Shown piece by piece: positions 1-12,042 of a DNA stretch of 64,000 bases. Each line of letters begins with the position of its first letter. The first letter of the stretch is position 1. The notes beneath the pieces are model-generated. The model saw only the letters and a program-made list of their open reading frames with translations. It was not told the origin of the DNA and did not search any database. The translations under genes and the position numbers were made by a program. The stretch comes from Ampelomyces quisqualis (taxonomy: Eukaryota; Ascomycota; Dothideomycetes; Pleosporales; Phaeosphaeriaceae), in NCBI GenBank assembly GCA_018398575.1, contig JAGTXZ010000005.1, forward strand, positions 868,001 through 932,000, read 5' to 3'.

Positions 1-24
1 GAAATGGCCAGGCTGGTAGGACAG

Positions 25-768
25 TCATGTCGATTCATGGCTTCTAGGCGCAGGGTCGTCACCCTTCTTAGCCTGTGACTTGGCCTTCTTCTTCAGCTTC
101 TTCTCCCGGTTTCTTCGAGTTCGCTTCTCGCGGTCGGCGTCTTCCTTCTGTTGGGCGAGCCTGGCCTGCTCTTCGCGCCTGTCTTTTGCAGCTTGCGTCC
201 TCTTCCTGAGGGCGATGCGCGTCTTCTTGCCCTTTCGCACGCGCTTATGTGTAGGCTCGAGCACATGGGCCAGCCGGCGTGCGTGCCCGACGAGTACATT
301 TCTATGCAGACCGGCGGCAGAGATGGTTGTCACCTTCCACGGCAGCGTGCAGCCCGGCCATGGCTGGTCCGCTAGCTCGAGAACCGTGCGGCCATCCATG
401 GCCGCAGCTTGCAGTCGTCGCTCGCCGTCGCCCGTCGGAGCGTCGGCGAAATAGTAGCTCCGGGGCTTCTTGACTGCGAGACTTGGCTCGCCACTGCCGG
501 CACCAGGGGACGACAGGCGGATTTTGAGCGTCGCGGGGCCACTGTTGGCGGGGTGGGCGAAGAGGCGCAGCTCCGTCTCGTCTTGGTCGCTGGCGTCGAC
601 AGGGCCGGCGTCGGGCAGGTCGGCGTCTGTGGCGGTGGTGAAGGTGCAGTGGTGGTGCAGGCGGGCGCGCAGCAGGTCTTGCAGCTCGGGGTCTGGCGTG
701 GAGCGCGGCGAGGCGGCGGGCGAGCAGAGCTCGTCGCGGCGGACTCTGGCGTACTGCGCTGCCGCCAT
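25..768 (-). CDS. DUF2011-type conserved fungal protein
   Basis: Single-exon gene of 247 aa. It opens with MAAAQYARVRRDEL and ends in a very basic, lysine- and arginine-rich tail (about residues 185-240, with runs such as KKLKKKAKSQAKK) that should form a charged helix and could act as a nuclear or nucleolar signal. The middle part, around KPRSYYFADAPTGDGERRLQ, resembles the fungal domain of unknown function DUF2011. The reading frame is open for another 33 codons upstream, but that extension runs through a 60-bp repeat also found at 27364-27423, so I chose the internal ATG at 768. It is divergent from the histidine kinase gene, with 470 bp between starts. The basic tail suggests a role near RNA or ribosome assembly, but this is inference only. 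Confidence 0.75.
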   Translation of the reverse strand: MAAAQYARVRRDELCSPAASPRSTPDPELQDLLRARLHHHCTFTTATDADLPDAGPVDASDQDETELRLFAHPANSGPATLKIRLSSPGAGSGEPSLAVKKPRSYYFADAPTGDGERRLQAAAMDGRTVLELADQPWPGCTLPWKVTTISAAGLHRNVLVGHARRLAHVLEPTHKRVRKGKKTRIALRKRTQAAKDRREEQARLAQQKEDADREKRTRRNREKKLKKKAKSQAKKGDDPAPRSHEST

Positions 769-1238
769 GATCGTAGCCGTCGCAGCATGGGTGGTGAGTG
801 TGAAGGAGCTCGTTTCTTTTGAGCGCTCACCTCTAAGCCCGATGCGGTGTAGCGTGAGTGTTCCCAACGGTGGTGCCCACTGCCGGCCGGGGCCCGGGAC
901 TTGTGTATAGTCTTACACAGGGCGGCCCGTGCAACGTCCGATGTCCACGCAGCGGGCGATGGCACCACCCCCAGGCCAGGCTGTGCATCGAGTTGCACGC
1001 CACGACAAACCCATCGCCCATGCAGCCGCACCTCTTCAGCAGGTTTCCCGTCGCCCGCCAGGGTGCTGGGATCGCTAGAACACATGCAGTTACGACTACT
1101 GCCGGCAGCCACTGGCTTCGGCGGCGCATGTTGGCTACCGGTATACCGAGTACATGCGTCCATGACTCCACCTACACCCCCCTCCTCTGCCGCCCTTCTT
1201 CCATGTAGAGAGCGCCAGGTGGAGCCGGCAAAAGCACC
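769..1238. promoter_or_regulatory. Divergent promoter region, DUF2011 gene / histidine kinase gene
   Basis: The 470 bp between two divergent start codons. No convincing coding sequence is seen. It contains one copy of the 60-bp dispersed repeat (803-862) close to the DUF2011 start. No clear TATA box was recognised. Confidence 0.5.
803..862 (-). repeat. 60-bp dispersed repeat, copy 1
   Basis: The reverse complement of 803-862 matches 27364-27423 at 58 of 60 positions by direct comparison, and similarity stops sharply on both sides. It includes the 8-bp palindrome GAGCGCTC. It lies 35-94 bp upstream of the chosen DUF2011 start, in the same orientation relative to that gene as copy 2 has to the RuvB-like gene. 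Confidence 0.9.
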
Positions 1239-4200
1239 ATGGTCTGTGGATACCAAGAGGCAGCGCGGAATCGAGATTTGCACAGGTGACTGGCTCTCCA
1301 TGTCCTGACATGCACTGCACGCCATGCTGATCGTCCCCCCCCCCCTCTGCAGATACTACCGCCCATGGCTTGATGCGCAAAACCTCATCAACGCTGCCGA
1401 TGGCAGCGGCTCCAAGGGTCTCACCTACAAGGGCTACCAGCCGCAAAGTGGCCGTGACCGCTCCCTGACGGCCTTTGCCCAGCTAGCCGCCCTCCGCCTA
1501 AACTCCCGCAGGGCCATGGTATCTCTAATCGACTCCAACCGCCAATACATTCTCGCCGAAGCCACTCGCACCATCTCTCTGTTCGCGCCCTTGGCAGAAC
1601 ACCCGCAAGACGACGTGTGGCTCGGCAACGCCATTCTGAAAAAGGACGATGCCATCTGCCACCATACCTTTACCTCGAGATACGCAGCCAAAGAAGAGAA
1701 TGGAGCCATTCTTGACGCTGAATGCTTGGTCATACCAGACTGCCGTCGAGACCCCCGCTTCGCCGACCGCGACTATGTCAAAGGCGAGCCCGGAGTGCGC
1801 TTCTATGCTGGCGTTCCCATCATCACGCGCGCCGGTCATCGCATTGGTGTTTACGCCGTATCCGACGAGAAGCCCCGTGAGGGCATCAGCGCTGCTGAGC
1901 TTCGATTCATGCAGGACGTAGCAGCTGCCGTCATGGAACACCTTGAGCTGGCCAAGGACAGCGATAGCCGCGGCAGGGGCGAGAAGATGGTCAAGGGCCT
2001 GACTCAGTTCATTGAACGTTCCTATGCACAGGATGCGCGCGACGAGCCTGGTACCAGGTCCTCCACAACGACAATGGATAGGCAGACGGAGAATGCACGT
2101 CTCCAGACATTGGACGAAGAAGACGCCAAGGCCACGCCCGCTGCAACCACGGTCAAGCAAGCCCAGCGCAGGCGTCATCACGAATCCGACTCAGCCCGCA
2201 TCTTCCAGCGAGCCGCACGCATCGTCCGCGAAAGCACCGATGCTGACGGCGTCGTCTTCTTCGACACTTCGGCCGCTGCCATAACCGGTCAGCTACATGA
2301 TTTCAGCCGCGGCGCTGCGAGTAGTGATGAGAGTGCGACCCATGGCACAACCGACTTCGACACGGGTGATTCTACCACGTCAAGAAGACGGAAAAGGCAG
2401 AATATCGTCCTGGCTGCAAGTTCGGCCGAGGCCACACTATTGCAGAGCAAGGCATGCCCGGTAGCAGGGCTGTCTTTGCGCAACGGAAATGCGGCTCTAG
2501 TTCATGCCGACTTCTCTTTTACCGAATCCGCCATGGAGCGCTACATCCATCGTTATCCGCACGGCAAGTTCTTCAACTACAACGAAGAAGGCTTCAGCAT
2601 CAACAGTTCAGACGAGAAATCGCAGACATCCGAGACCGATGTGTCGGATCGCACTCAGACCGAGTCCACCAATCTTCCAAGGAAGACGAGAAGAAGAAGA
2701 GAGAAGTTCATTCCAACCGAGTTTCTCAAGGTGTTGCCCAATGTCCGAACCCTCATTTTTCTACCACTTTGGGACCCGGCGTCCGAGCGTTGGGTGGCTG
2801 GTGGTTTTATCTGGACCGCCCAAGCTGGCAGGCTTATGAGTCCGGAGAATGAGTTGCCATATCTACAGGCGTTTGGAAACAGCATAACCAGTGAAATCGC
2901 GCGCTTAACTGCTCAGAAAGCTGACAAGGCCAAGACTACCTTCATTGCTTCCATATCCCACGAGTTGCGCTCGCCTTTACATGGCATCCTTGGATCTGTC
3001 GAGTTTCTGCGTGACACAGTGTCATCGGCCTACCAAGAGTCTCTCGTCTCCTCGATAGAGACATGCGGTAAGACCTTGTTAGACACGATAGACCACGTTC
3101 TCGACTATGCAAAAATCAACAAGTTGCAAAGTTCAACGTCTCGAAAGAAGCAACCCGGTAAACATCTCAGGAGGGGTCCAGTGGACAACTCAATTCTCGG
3201 TGTGACGGCAGACTTTGATCTTGCACAATTAGTCGAAGAGGTGTGCGACACCGTCTGCGCCGGGCATACCTTTAGGAAAACGCAAAACGCTAACGGAGGA
3301 GCTATTTATGACCAGGCCGAGAACACAATTACAAACGCACGAGACGCTCATAACGAAGGAGTACTAGTATCACTCATTGTCGCACCTTTGTCAAGCTGGT
3401 CCGTCCGCTCGCAACCCGGCGCCCTTCGGCGCATTGTCATGAACCTCCTGGGGAACGCTCTCAAGTACACAGAATCAGGTTACATTGCAATAAAGCTGCA
3501 GCAGAAGAAAATCAGCGATCACATGATGGACTTGGCTCTTACCATCGAGGACTCCGGTCGCGGCATGTCTGATGATTACCAGAAGGCAAAGCTCTTTGCG
3601 CCCTTCAGTCAGGAGGATCCGTTTTCAAGTGGCACAGGACTAGGTCTCAGCATCGTGAAACAGATCGTCGAGTCCCTCAACGGCGAGATTGACGTCAAGA
3701 GCACGCTCAACCTGGGCACACGTTTCGATGTGTCCATGCAATTGCCGAATGCGCAGATCAACAGTGCAGATCAAGAACAGGTGCAACGCGCTTCAAGAGA
3801 GTTGGATGGCTTATCTGCGTGCATCATCACCGAGACTGATATCATTGGTGGCAAGCGGGGGACCAAGTTGAAACAATCTATGCAAGGCACATGTGAAGGC
3901 TTTAACATGATTGTTCACGGCGTCGCAGACGGCGTTATCTCTCATGTCGACCTACTGCTGACAGATTCGGTGTCAATCCACAAACTATTGGATCGACACG
4001 ATGTGGGTCGCATTAACAAGTCACCTCTCTCCGTGGTGTGCATATCGACCCACACGGCGGAGAAGACTGCGGTCGACGCTGAGCTCACTCAGAAGATGGA
4101 CCAGCTGGGCTGGATCGTTGAAGTCGTCACTCAGCCGTAAGTATAGCCCTAACCATAGCTCATACGCGGAGCTGACACCAAGTATAGCTGCGGTCCGCGA

Positions 4201-4878
4201 AAATTAGCACGGTCACTCCTGTCATGTCGGAGTCGAGGATCAAACCATGGGAATGACAGACACGCCGTCGTCCGTTCCAAGAGCGGGTTCGCAAACGAGC
4301 ATCACGGATTACTAAACGTCTCTCCACCAGCCATCCCTCATCGCAGTATGAGCGAAGTCTTCCCGCATGAAAAGCCACCCACCCCCAACGAGCCGGGTAT
4401 GCCCTCCTTACCCATCTCCCAATCCCTCCCTACGACCATCACACCGCTCACCCCCGGCCAAGAAGGCACGACAAGCGAATACTTCAGTCCGCGCATCCTG
4501 CTCGTAGATGACAATGCCATTAACCTCAAACTCCTCGTCGTCTTCGCCAAGCGCCAAACCCTGCGCTACTCGGAAGCTACCAACGGCCTCGAAGCCCTCG
4601 AAACGTTCAAGCGCGAAGCAAACATTACCGAGACGCCCATTCGACCTTTTGACTATGTGCTCATGGACTTGTCGATGCCAGTCATGGATGGCCTTACGAG
4701 TACGCGCCAGATTCGACAGTTTGAGAAGAAGATGGGATTGCCAAAGAGCACAATCGTAGCGCTTACGGGTCTCGCGAGCGCGCAGGATCAGCAGGACGCG
4801 AGTGACGCGGGCGTGGACATGTACCTTGTGAAACCGGTGAAATTTGCGGATATCAAGCGGATTTTTGGATCCAAGTAG
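1239..4878 (+). CDS. GAF-domain hybrid histidine kinase
   Basis: Two-component sensor kinase of 1173 aa, exons 1239-1285, 1353-4136 and 4188-4878. The first intron (67 nt) ends in a C-rich tract and CTGCAG; the second (51 nt) has a perfect GTAAGT donor. Splicing gives an N-terminus RNRDLHRYYRPWLDAQ and joins the kinase core to its receiver domain in frame. A GAF sensor domain spans about residues 65-205. HisKA has the phospho-acceptor His in SISHELRSPLHG (about H552). HATPase_c has the N box NLLGNALKYTESG, DSGRGM and TGLGLSIVKQ. The receiver domain (about 1055-1170) has acidic VDD, phospho-acceptor Asp in LMDLSMPVMDG (about D1104) and Lys in LVKPVK. All catalytic residues are present, so it should autophosphorylate and relay to an HPt protein. 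The ligand is unknown and no transmembrane segment is seen, so it is probably cytosolic. Confidence 0.9.
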
Positions 4879-5389
4879 CTCTTGCGTTTTGTTTCTCTGG
4901 CATGTGAATTCTTTTAGCATTAAAGAAAGGGTTGCATTGATTGCGGAGGGATGCTCTCTCTCTCTCGCTTTTTATTCACACGTCGTATATCCTGCTGCGT
5001 GGTAGGACTCCGTGAGCTTTGAAGCAAGGCATGTCTACTCCGTAAGAGCGTGCGTCGACATAACAATCCATTCGCCAACCTCCCGCAACAACAACTCTGG
5101 CGTATACATGATCTTTCTTTCCACCTCAAACGCATCTTCTTTTGCCAATGCACACCCAACGCTACATGGTCGCTATCGCCACACGTCCTCGAACCCAATC
5201 TATTCCCTCGCGCCGACGTGTTGTCTCTCTTGCTTGCTTGCTTACTTGCTTGCATACACACACAACCAGAAATCTTCCCGGGGCGGGAAAAAGCATCCAA
5301 GAATTTCATTCTTGTTGTCGTGCGTAGATTGTGTGTGTGTGTTTGAAGTTTGTGAATGCACGCAACGTCTTCTTCCTCGCATCCTTTTG

Positions 5390-5443
5390 TAAAAGAAAAA
5401 AAAAGAAAAAAAAAGTGAAAAAAAAATAAAAAATAAAAAAAAC
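5390..5443. repeat. A-rich low-complexity tract
   Basis: Consecutive A-runs of six to nine bases interrupted by single G, T or GTG, between two convergent genes. It would carry poly(A)-like signals on the + strand and T-runs on the - strand. Confidence 0.85.
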
Positions 5444-5599
5444 TTTCCAATTTGACAAAGCAGGGTAGTGCGCGCCATGGAAGGACGGGCAACAGCAGAG
5501 ACGTGCGTCCACGTTGCTGCATTGCATGGCTGCTGGTATGGGAGGGGGTGGAGTTTGTGTGGATGGATGGGAGTCTGGTGGGAAGGTGTTTACACTTTA

Positions 5600-5620
5600 C
5601 ACGTCACGTCACGTCACGTC
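5600..5620. repeat. CACGT tandem array with CRE-like half-sites
   Basis: Four consecutive CACGT units followed directly by AGACGTCACATGAC. Each unit boundary makes a TCACGTCA sequence, so TGACG half-sites of the kind bound by bZIP/ATF-CREB factors recur every 5 bp. It sits between two gene 3' ends, so a promoter role is unclear. Confidence 0.7.
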
Positions 5621-6097
5621 AGACGTCACATGACACAGATAAGAATTGTCTGGGAACCTTTTTCCAAGCGTGTGGTGGGTTGTACAGATGAGGTACTCAA
5701 AGTCCATGAAAGCTCCATGTAAGCCAAAGAAAAAGACTTTTCGAGCAGGCACTTTCTCCCCCCCCCCGTTCTTCCAACGCGTGAATATGCGCTTTGGCAC
5801 AGAGGGGTGAAAGTGTATGGTATGTATGTAACCTGGGAAAAAAGTGCTTCGCCGGCCCGATGGAAAAAAAAGACAGAGGCAAGGAAAGGAGAAACGACCG
5901 TGGTGTTTCTCGCGCCCTCCCCACCCCACTCGAGAGAATTACAATGTTCCTAGAAAGATTTCTGGAAATGATGATGATGAAAAAAAAAATGATGATGCAT
6001 GTCGAGGAGACATCCTTTGGTGGGAAAACCCATCTCCTCCCCAATACAGAGCGCAGATAGATGAGATACATACACACCGTCGTCTCTTTTTCAAGTC

Positions 6098-9004
6098 CTA
6101 CGCTGCGCCGCCATCAGTCTCGGGTCCTGTCTTACGCTCAGCTTGATTAGAGCCGTTAGTAGAGGGCGTCGCAAGTTGCGTTGGACTAGCATGGCCGTTC
6201 TGGAGGACTGCTGCTTTTCCGTTGGTGGGCAGGCTGCTGGTTTCCTTATTGTCAGGATCGGGAGATTCCAAAGTGGGGTCTAGGTCCACAGCATCTTCTG
6301 CCGGGGGAGGTGGCGGGGGTGGTGGTGCGACTTGTAGTTCGTCTGTGCCCATGCGCGACTTTTTGGGCGAGACGGGCTCTTCGTTTCCTTCTCGCTTGCG
6401 CTTCAGCTCAGACGACGAATCGTCGGGCGAAGCATCGTGCGACGCGGCGAGGTCTTTCTGTATGTCCATCATGTCATCATCCCATTCGGCTTCTTCAACG
6501 TCTACCTTCTCCTGTGCCATCGATGGAGACTCCGTTTTACCCTCCGCTTTGCGTGTAGCTTTTTGCTTGTCACGCTCATCCTTCTTCTTCACTGCCCTAT
6601 CCATATATTCCTTGACGTAATTCTTAACCGTCTTTTCATGCCTCGAGGACAACTTGGCAGTCGGGTCCTTGACTCGGCCTGATTTGTAGTCCCCGCGTAC
6701 TAGCTTCTTTGCTACCTTAAGTCATGGTCAGATGATGGGGCTTTTTGAAATTCAGATGACATACCTCCTTGGATAGTCGCTTAATGTCGTCCTTTTCCAG
6801 TTTCTTGCGGTAGTGAGATGCCACGCCCATGACATGGCTGGAGAGCTGCTCATGTCAGTGTTGTGAAGTCCAGACCTTATGTACTGACTCACAGTTGCTT
6901 CGTAGATCTTCTCTTGCTTCTCCTGGGGCAAACCCCGCCACTTTTCGCTCTTCGACTTCTTGTCATTCTGCTCATCTGCAGCTGGTTGTGGGGTGGTCGA
7001 CGCTGAAGGTCCTGTAGGCGTGACGTTGGCGGTGATACTAGATATTATATCTTGCAGTAATTGGGTGTCGGTCTTGGCCTTGGGCGGAGGCGGCGGCGGC
7101 TGGCTCGCAGGCTGGGTCGGCCGCTGCCATTGCGTTGAGCCGGCGGAATTGTAGTAATACGTAGACCCATTGTCGGCAGCCGCTTGAAACCAGCCAGGGG
7201 GCAAAGGGTTGAACGGTCGGGGGCGAATGGCAGGGCGTGGTGTACTGAAGAATCCACCGGGTCCTCTAGGAGCATTGACGACACCGCGAGGGCCAGACGG
7301 AGCTGCTTGGGATGGACCCTTTGGTGCGACTAGAGACGGTGACTTGGACCTAGACTTTGATCGTTCCCGGCCCCTCTCACGGCGTTCAAAGTGGTTCTCA
7401 GTACGGGCTGGTGTGCCAGCGTTTGGATCTCTCTTCATGCGAGGTATCCGGTATGCAACCTCCAACTTGCTCCACGCGTTGAGCAGATCCGTCGCAGACT
7501 CTTGAACCTCTTCATCACCGCAACCATGGAGCTTCTCGACAGCCTCCTCGATTTTCGAGTCCTGGATCTTGTTTCGTGTGATTCGAGGAAGCTTGTGAAG
7601 AATGTCGAGGACCTGCTTCACAACGTTGAAGTCGTCCATCCAAGCAGCCAGAGTCTTCTTAAGTGTCTCGTATCCGTGCATGCGGATGATGCGGTGTCCC
7701 ACCCGCTCGTTGTCGGTCTGCTGTATACGGCTGAGCAGCTTGACAGCAATCCATTTCTCGGTGCACTGTCGCAAAGCTGCCATGACTTTCGGCACGCCAT
7801 CGTCCTCCAACGACCGAGGTTGCAAATCGTTGACATAGTCCTCATCATCCTCGCTGACCTTCTTCTTGCGCGTCTTCTTCGTGACCGTCGTGTCCCAAGC
7901 ATCCCCATGGTCGATGCCGAGGGCTTCTATGGTCGCATGCGACAGTTTGGTGGCGTTGTCTGACTGCGTCTTTCCACCGATGAAACCAGTGCAGTTGGGC
8001 TCGCCACAGTAGCAAGGCTGTGGATCGGCTCCATAACGGTCGACGTTGTAGTTGAACACCAGCTCCTCGCCCGCTTTGACCTTGCGCTCGACAAAGATGC
8101 CCATGCGCAGCTTGTCGCCCACAACCCATTTGTCAACGAAGCAGTTGGGATTGCAGGAATGGTTGCAAAACCTGCCGAGGTTGCCTTTTTTGGTAGCGTC
8201 AACAAATTCGCCTTTGGTGAGGGACATGAAATAAAAATGCTTGATGCCTTGCTCGTCGTACTGGATCATGCGGCGGCGAAACGTCCTCTCATCTATGACT
8301 TCGCCAATGTACTCGAACACGAAATCACCGGGAACCATGTCCTTGTTCGCACGCAAGCCAAACCCTTTCTTCTCTGTCTTGATCACGGTGACATCAGCAT
8401 ATTGCTTCCTGAGAAAGCGCTGATTTTGACATTTCCGGCCGCAGCTGCAGCCGTCAGCCACACACTCCATCTTGGTGGCGCGGTTGATGCAGTCCGAGTC
8501 TTCGCCACAGGCATGATTTTCCCTGTCGACAGCGTCCCATTCTTCCCCACAGTCGCATTCTAGCGCCGGGTCGGTGGTGCCAATGTGCTTGTTCGCGTAC
8601 GTGCATTCGGGCAGGACGGCGAAGGTCTGTTTGGCAGCTTCGGTGGAATCGGGGAGGTCGAGGTAGAGCTGCGGCGGGCGCGAGAGCCTCTTCTGCGACG
8701 CGGCGCGCGAGAGCTTGGGGGCTTTGCCGGGCTCGGCCATGAGGATGATGTCTCCGCCCAGCGTCTCCTCGTGGAGGCTGTTGCTGGGAGATGGGCTGTC
8801 TCGCTCTTCCTTGTTGGGAGCGGGCGACTGCGATGGCCGCTGCTTGAGCCTCGGCGGGATGGCTGAGAGGGGGGTCGGGGTGCCGTTGCGAGACTCTGGT
8901 TCCGCCTTTACCTGGCTCTCACCCACGGCGCCTTCGGCCAGCTGCATGTGGCTGAGGTCAGGCTCGAGCTGCGCGGCGTTTGCGTCTAGCTCGTGGTCCG
9001 CCAT
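6098..9004 (-). CDS. set2: Histone H3 lysine-36 methyltransferase SET2
   Basis: 936 aa, exons (transcription order) 9004-6893, 6845-6765 and 6715-6098; introns of 47 nt (GTGAGT donor) and 49 nt (GTATGT donor). Domains in order: AWS Cys cluster (about 150-195, ECDCGEEWD to CSCGRKCQNQ), SET domain (about 203-320, with GFGLRA, NHSCNPNC and ELVFNYNVDRYG), post-SET CYCGEPNCTG, an alpha-helical TFIIS-N-like region (about 400-520), WW domain (about 600-630, LPPGWFQAAADNGSTYYYN), and an SRI domain formed only after splicing (HYRKKLEKDDIKRLSKE). This is the full Set2 order: the enzyme binds the phosphorylated RNA polymerase II tail through SRI and methylates H3K36 during elongation. The Pro/Asp/Glu-rich C-terminus (PPPPPPPP run) is disordered. 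I started at MADHELDAN; 43 more open codons upstream look non-conserved. Confidence 0.95.
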
Positions 9005-11047
9005 GGTCGTCGCGGGCGTATGCGTGGGCGGCGTAGGCCACTGGCGCCTGGGGACCGAGGCGCGATGAAATTGAGGATGAGCAGGGACGCTAGCGTTGTT
9101 CGATTCCGTGTCACGGCCACAATGAAGGCGCACTCATTTCACGCGGGCATCCACGGTCAAGGGCTAGAGCCGCCTGCACACGCGCGAGGGAAGCAATTCG
9201 GATGGCTACGCGATGCTCCTAGCAGTGGCTGAAGCCAATCTCTGGCGTCGGCTGCCACGCCCAAGGGATCCACACCAGCAGCTGCACACTCGGGGCGCAT
9301 CGACCACAAGCAGCAGCAAGGACTCCAGTGTGTGGGCAGAAATGCGCATCCAGCCAAGTCTGGCGCGCTGTTGCGGGCATGGGAAGGGACGTGGGCGACC
9401 AAGTGGTTCACGGGTTGCGCGATGCAGGCTCGGACGTCGTCAGGCTTGGCGGAGGTGGAATCGGGCAGTCGCCGTGCTTATCTCATCACCTGAGAGAGGG
9501 CCGTCTGGCAGTGCGCGGCCCCGCAGTCACTCCGGTCGCTGCGTGGCTGCGTGTCGTGGAGAGTTGGCTGTTGGACAGGCGATGTTCTGGCGGCAGGTAG
9601 TTGTCCCAATCGGGGCCGGCACCTCGGCACCACCAGAGTCAGAGCGCGAGTGAACATGGTGAGGTGCGGATCAAAGCACACAAGACTCGACGTTGCCCGC
9701 GGAGGACTTCTGCTCCCACCCAGCATGTTGTTGTGGTCGCCGCAGAGCACCGCTTGGCGGCCGAGCGTCACCTGTTCGCTGGTCAACATCGGAGACTGGG
9801 TCCTGGGCCGGCCATGGCTTATCGCAGATGCACTGCAGCGACATGTTGGTCGAGCGGGAGGTTCAGACTTCACTGGATGCGAGCACGTGTGAGGGGGCCA
9901 TGGTCCCTCGACTATCGAACTGCGTTGGCTGTCGGCGCGTGGCCCATTGCATCGACGGCGGCTATACATACACGCTGACAGCGAGCCGTTGCGACTCGAC
10001 TTCTCTTCTTTTCCCGAGCAGTGCTGTGCAGTCCACATCCCCCGTGGTTCCGCCAGGCTTGGCAGCATGCCTCTGATTGGGCCGCCGTGTCGCGGGCCAT
10101 CTTCGCTGACTAAGCGCCGAAGCCCGCAAACGCAGAGGTGTGAGCGAAACAAGGCCGCCTCCACGCTGCCAAAGCCGTTGCGATGCCGAGTACTGCGTGG
10201 TCCCAACGGCTTTTCCGCTGTCGACAGATGGCCCCAGAGCTCGCCGCAGCAAACATGTAGCCTCGCGCCGACGACAACAGGCGGTGCCGCCCCCCCCCAG
10301 CGCATCAAATTGCAGGGGCTATTTATGACATGTATGCCGTCCCAGTCCCCAGCCTCTCCGCAGCCAAACTCGCTGCGAATGCACTGCGTGTAGGCCGGCT
10401 GTACGTAACAGCAATAATGGACCGCCCGGCAACACACTCCATGTGCCGTCTGACGGGCTCGTCGTGGTGCGACACACGGGGCGCTGGGTGCGCGGTAATT
10501 GGCTGCCGCCGCCGTTGCGCAATCGACTTGGACATGGCAGAAGACAACAGCGTCTCTGGTCGCTGCGTGTTTCAGGACCAAGGCTAAAATGTATTGACAG
10601 CGGCGGAGGAATGTGCGGCGACACGCGCCCAGCCGCATCGGCCTTCCTTCTGGAACATGTTCATCGGGACCACTGGGATAGAGCCGAAGGCAGATTATCT
10701 GCTGCAGCCCTCCCCACGCCCGGCCTCGAGCTTCTTCCGCCCTCGAACCTCGACCGACCTGCTCTCCCGCCCTCTTCTTTGCCTGTTGTGATGTCGACCG
10801 TCGGAGCGCACAACAGGTCTCTTTGAATGCTCCACGCTTCTGCCACTCGTTCGACACGCTCGCTACCTTTCCTACGCTGTTGTTCCCTAGTCAGTCCTGG
10901 TTGCGTCCTCCTAGGCGCGTAGAGTAGGCGCGTAGGAGAGGCCTTGTGATCGCTCTTTCTCCATTCGTATGGTTGCGTCTAACCAGCATTGCATTGATAT
11001 ACTGTCTGATCGCCCTGTCCACGCCCGCATCCCACCATTTCCACGAC
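9005..11047. other. 2-kb GC-rich intergenic (divergent promoter) region
   Basis: Between the SET2 start and the AT-hook gene start. Long open frames exist on both strands, the longest 459 codons on the - strand (9478-10857), but they translate to Cys-, Arg- and Ser-rich sequence with no domain and overlap in several frames, which is typical of GC-rich noncoding DNA. It could hold long 5' leaders, upstream ORFs or an uncharacterised ncRNA. I recognise no element. Confidence 0.5.
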
Positions 11048-12042
11048 ATGGAGAGGGACCAACCGTGGACTGAGCATGAACGAGTCTACTTACTCTGCGA
11101 GGTCCTCAAGGCGTCTCCAACCAGCTCCCAGGCCCTGCTTTCGTTTCTTCGCCAGTCTCAAATAGAGCCCCGCTGGAGCGACACGGCTCTCCCACCAGGT
11201 CAGTCTCGCACCCTCACCATGCCCATCCCAACACACCCTAATCGCCCATTACAGGACGTTCGCTCCGCTCGAGTCAGATCGCATACGACAACATGTCTGC
11301 CGGCTACCGAGGACCCGACTACCGCCGTCCACCCATGCCCGCCAGTGCCCAGTCCATCATGTATCCCGGCCCTGAAGCCTCGAGGAAACGCCCCTACCAA
11401 GAAAATGCTCCCCCGATAGGCCGTCTCCTGCAACCCCGCCCGCCACAGGCATACCCTGGAGAATACGTCCAGCCCGGTGGTCCTGCCTATGCTTCCACGA
11501 TGATGTCGGCCGGGGAGCCCGCGAACAAGAAGAAGCGCGGGCGTCCCACCAAGGCAGAGGCGCAACAGAGAGCGCAGGAGGCAGCAGCCCGCGGCGAGGT
11601 CTATCCACCGCCCAGAAGAGGCAGAGTCTCCATCACCGCCCCGCCAGAGCCGTCACCTCTCGGCTCCGAGTCGCAGCAACAAGAGAATACCCCACCCCAC
11701 CAGCCTGTTGCCACCCCGGCATCTGCCATGACACCTCAAAGCCAGAGGCAACCAGAGCCACGCTCCGAGTCGTCCTCGGGCAAGCGAAGGCGCATGAAGC
11801 CAGAGCCTTTGGAGCTAGAAAAGCCTCATCAGCGGCCTATGGCCGACAACATGGAGTCCCCATCCGCTTTCGGGCCCGGAGAGCCAAGTCGCAGCCAGGC
11901 ATACATGTCTTTTACCCCAGTTTCCGCGCCTTTACCTTCGTCGGCCGATTCTAGAGACAGAGACGTACGCATGGAGGGAGTTGAAGAAACACAGCCACGA
12001 ACCACGACACCTCACTCGTTCAAAGACACTGTCGGCATTTGA
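11048..12042 (+). CDS. AT-hook protein with short N-terminal helical domain
   Basis: 312 aa, exons 11048-11198 and 11255-12042; the 56-nt intron (GTCAGT to TTACAG) joins PPG to RSLRSSQ in frame. The N-terminus (residues 5-60, WTEHERVYLLCEVLKASPTS to RSSQIAYDNM) looks like a small Myb/SANT-like helical module, as found in fungal regulators. A consensus AT-hook, KKKRGRPTK, lies at about 142-150. The rest is Pro/Ser/Gln-rich and disordered, with a second basic patch (GKRRRMKPE). The AT-hook predicts minor-groove binding to AT-rich DNA and nuclear location. The Myb-like reading is inference from Trp and helix spacing; the specific function is unknown. Confidence 0.75.

Larger units (their letters stand above)
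4879..6097. other. Convergent intergenic region with simple-sequence tracts
   Basis: 1.2 kb between the 3' ends of the histidine kinase and SET2 genes. It is low in coding signal and rich in simple sequence: CTTG-type repeats near 5230-5250, A-runs at about 5390-5443, a CACGT array at 5600-5620, a C-run near 5758-5766, and an ATGATG/poly-A patch at 5968-5998. Open frames here are short and translate to low-complexity sequence. I see no gene. Confidence 0.6.

Noticed and set aside
372..1325. 317-codon - strand frame overlapping the DUF2011 gene
   Set aside because: Shadow frame of the DUF2011 gene plus its GC-rich promoter; Pro/Arg/Ser-rich with no motif.
9478..10857. 459-codon open frame on the - strand upstream of SET2
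   Set aside because: Cys/Arg/Ser-rich translation without domain or repeats, overlapping other long frames; GC-rich noncoding DNA explains it.
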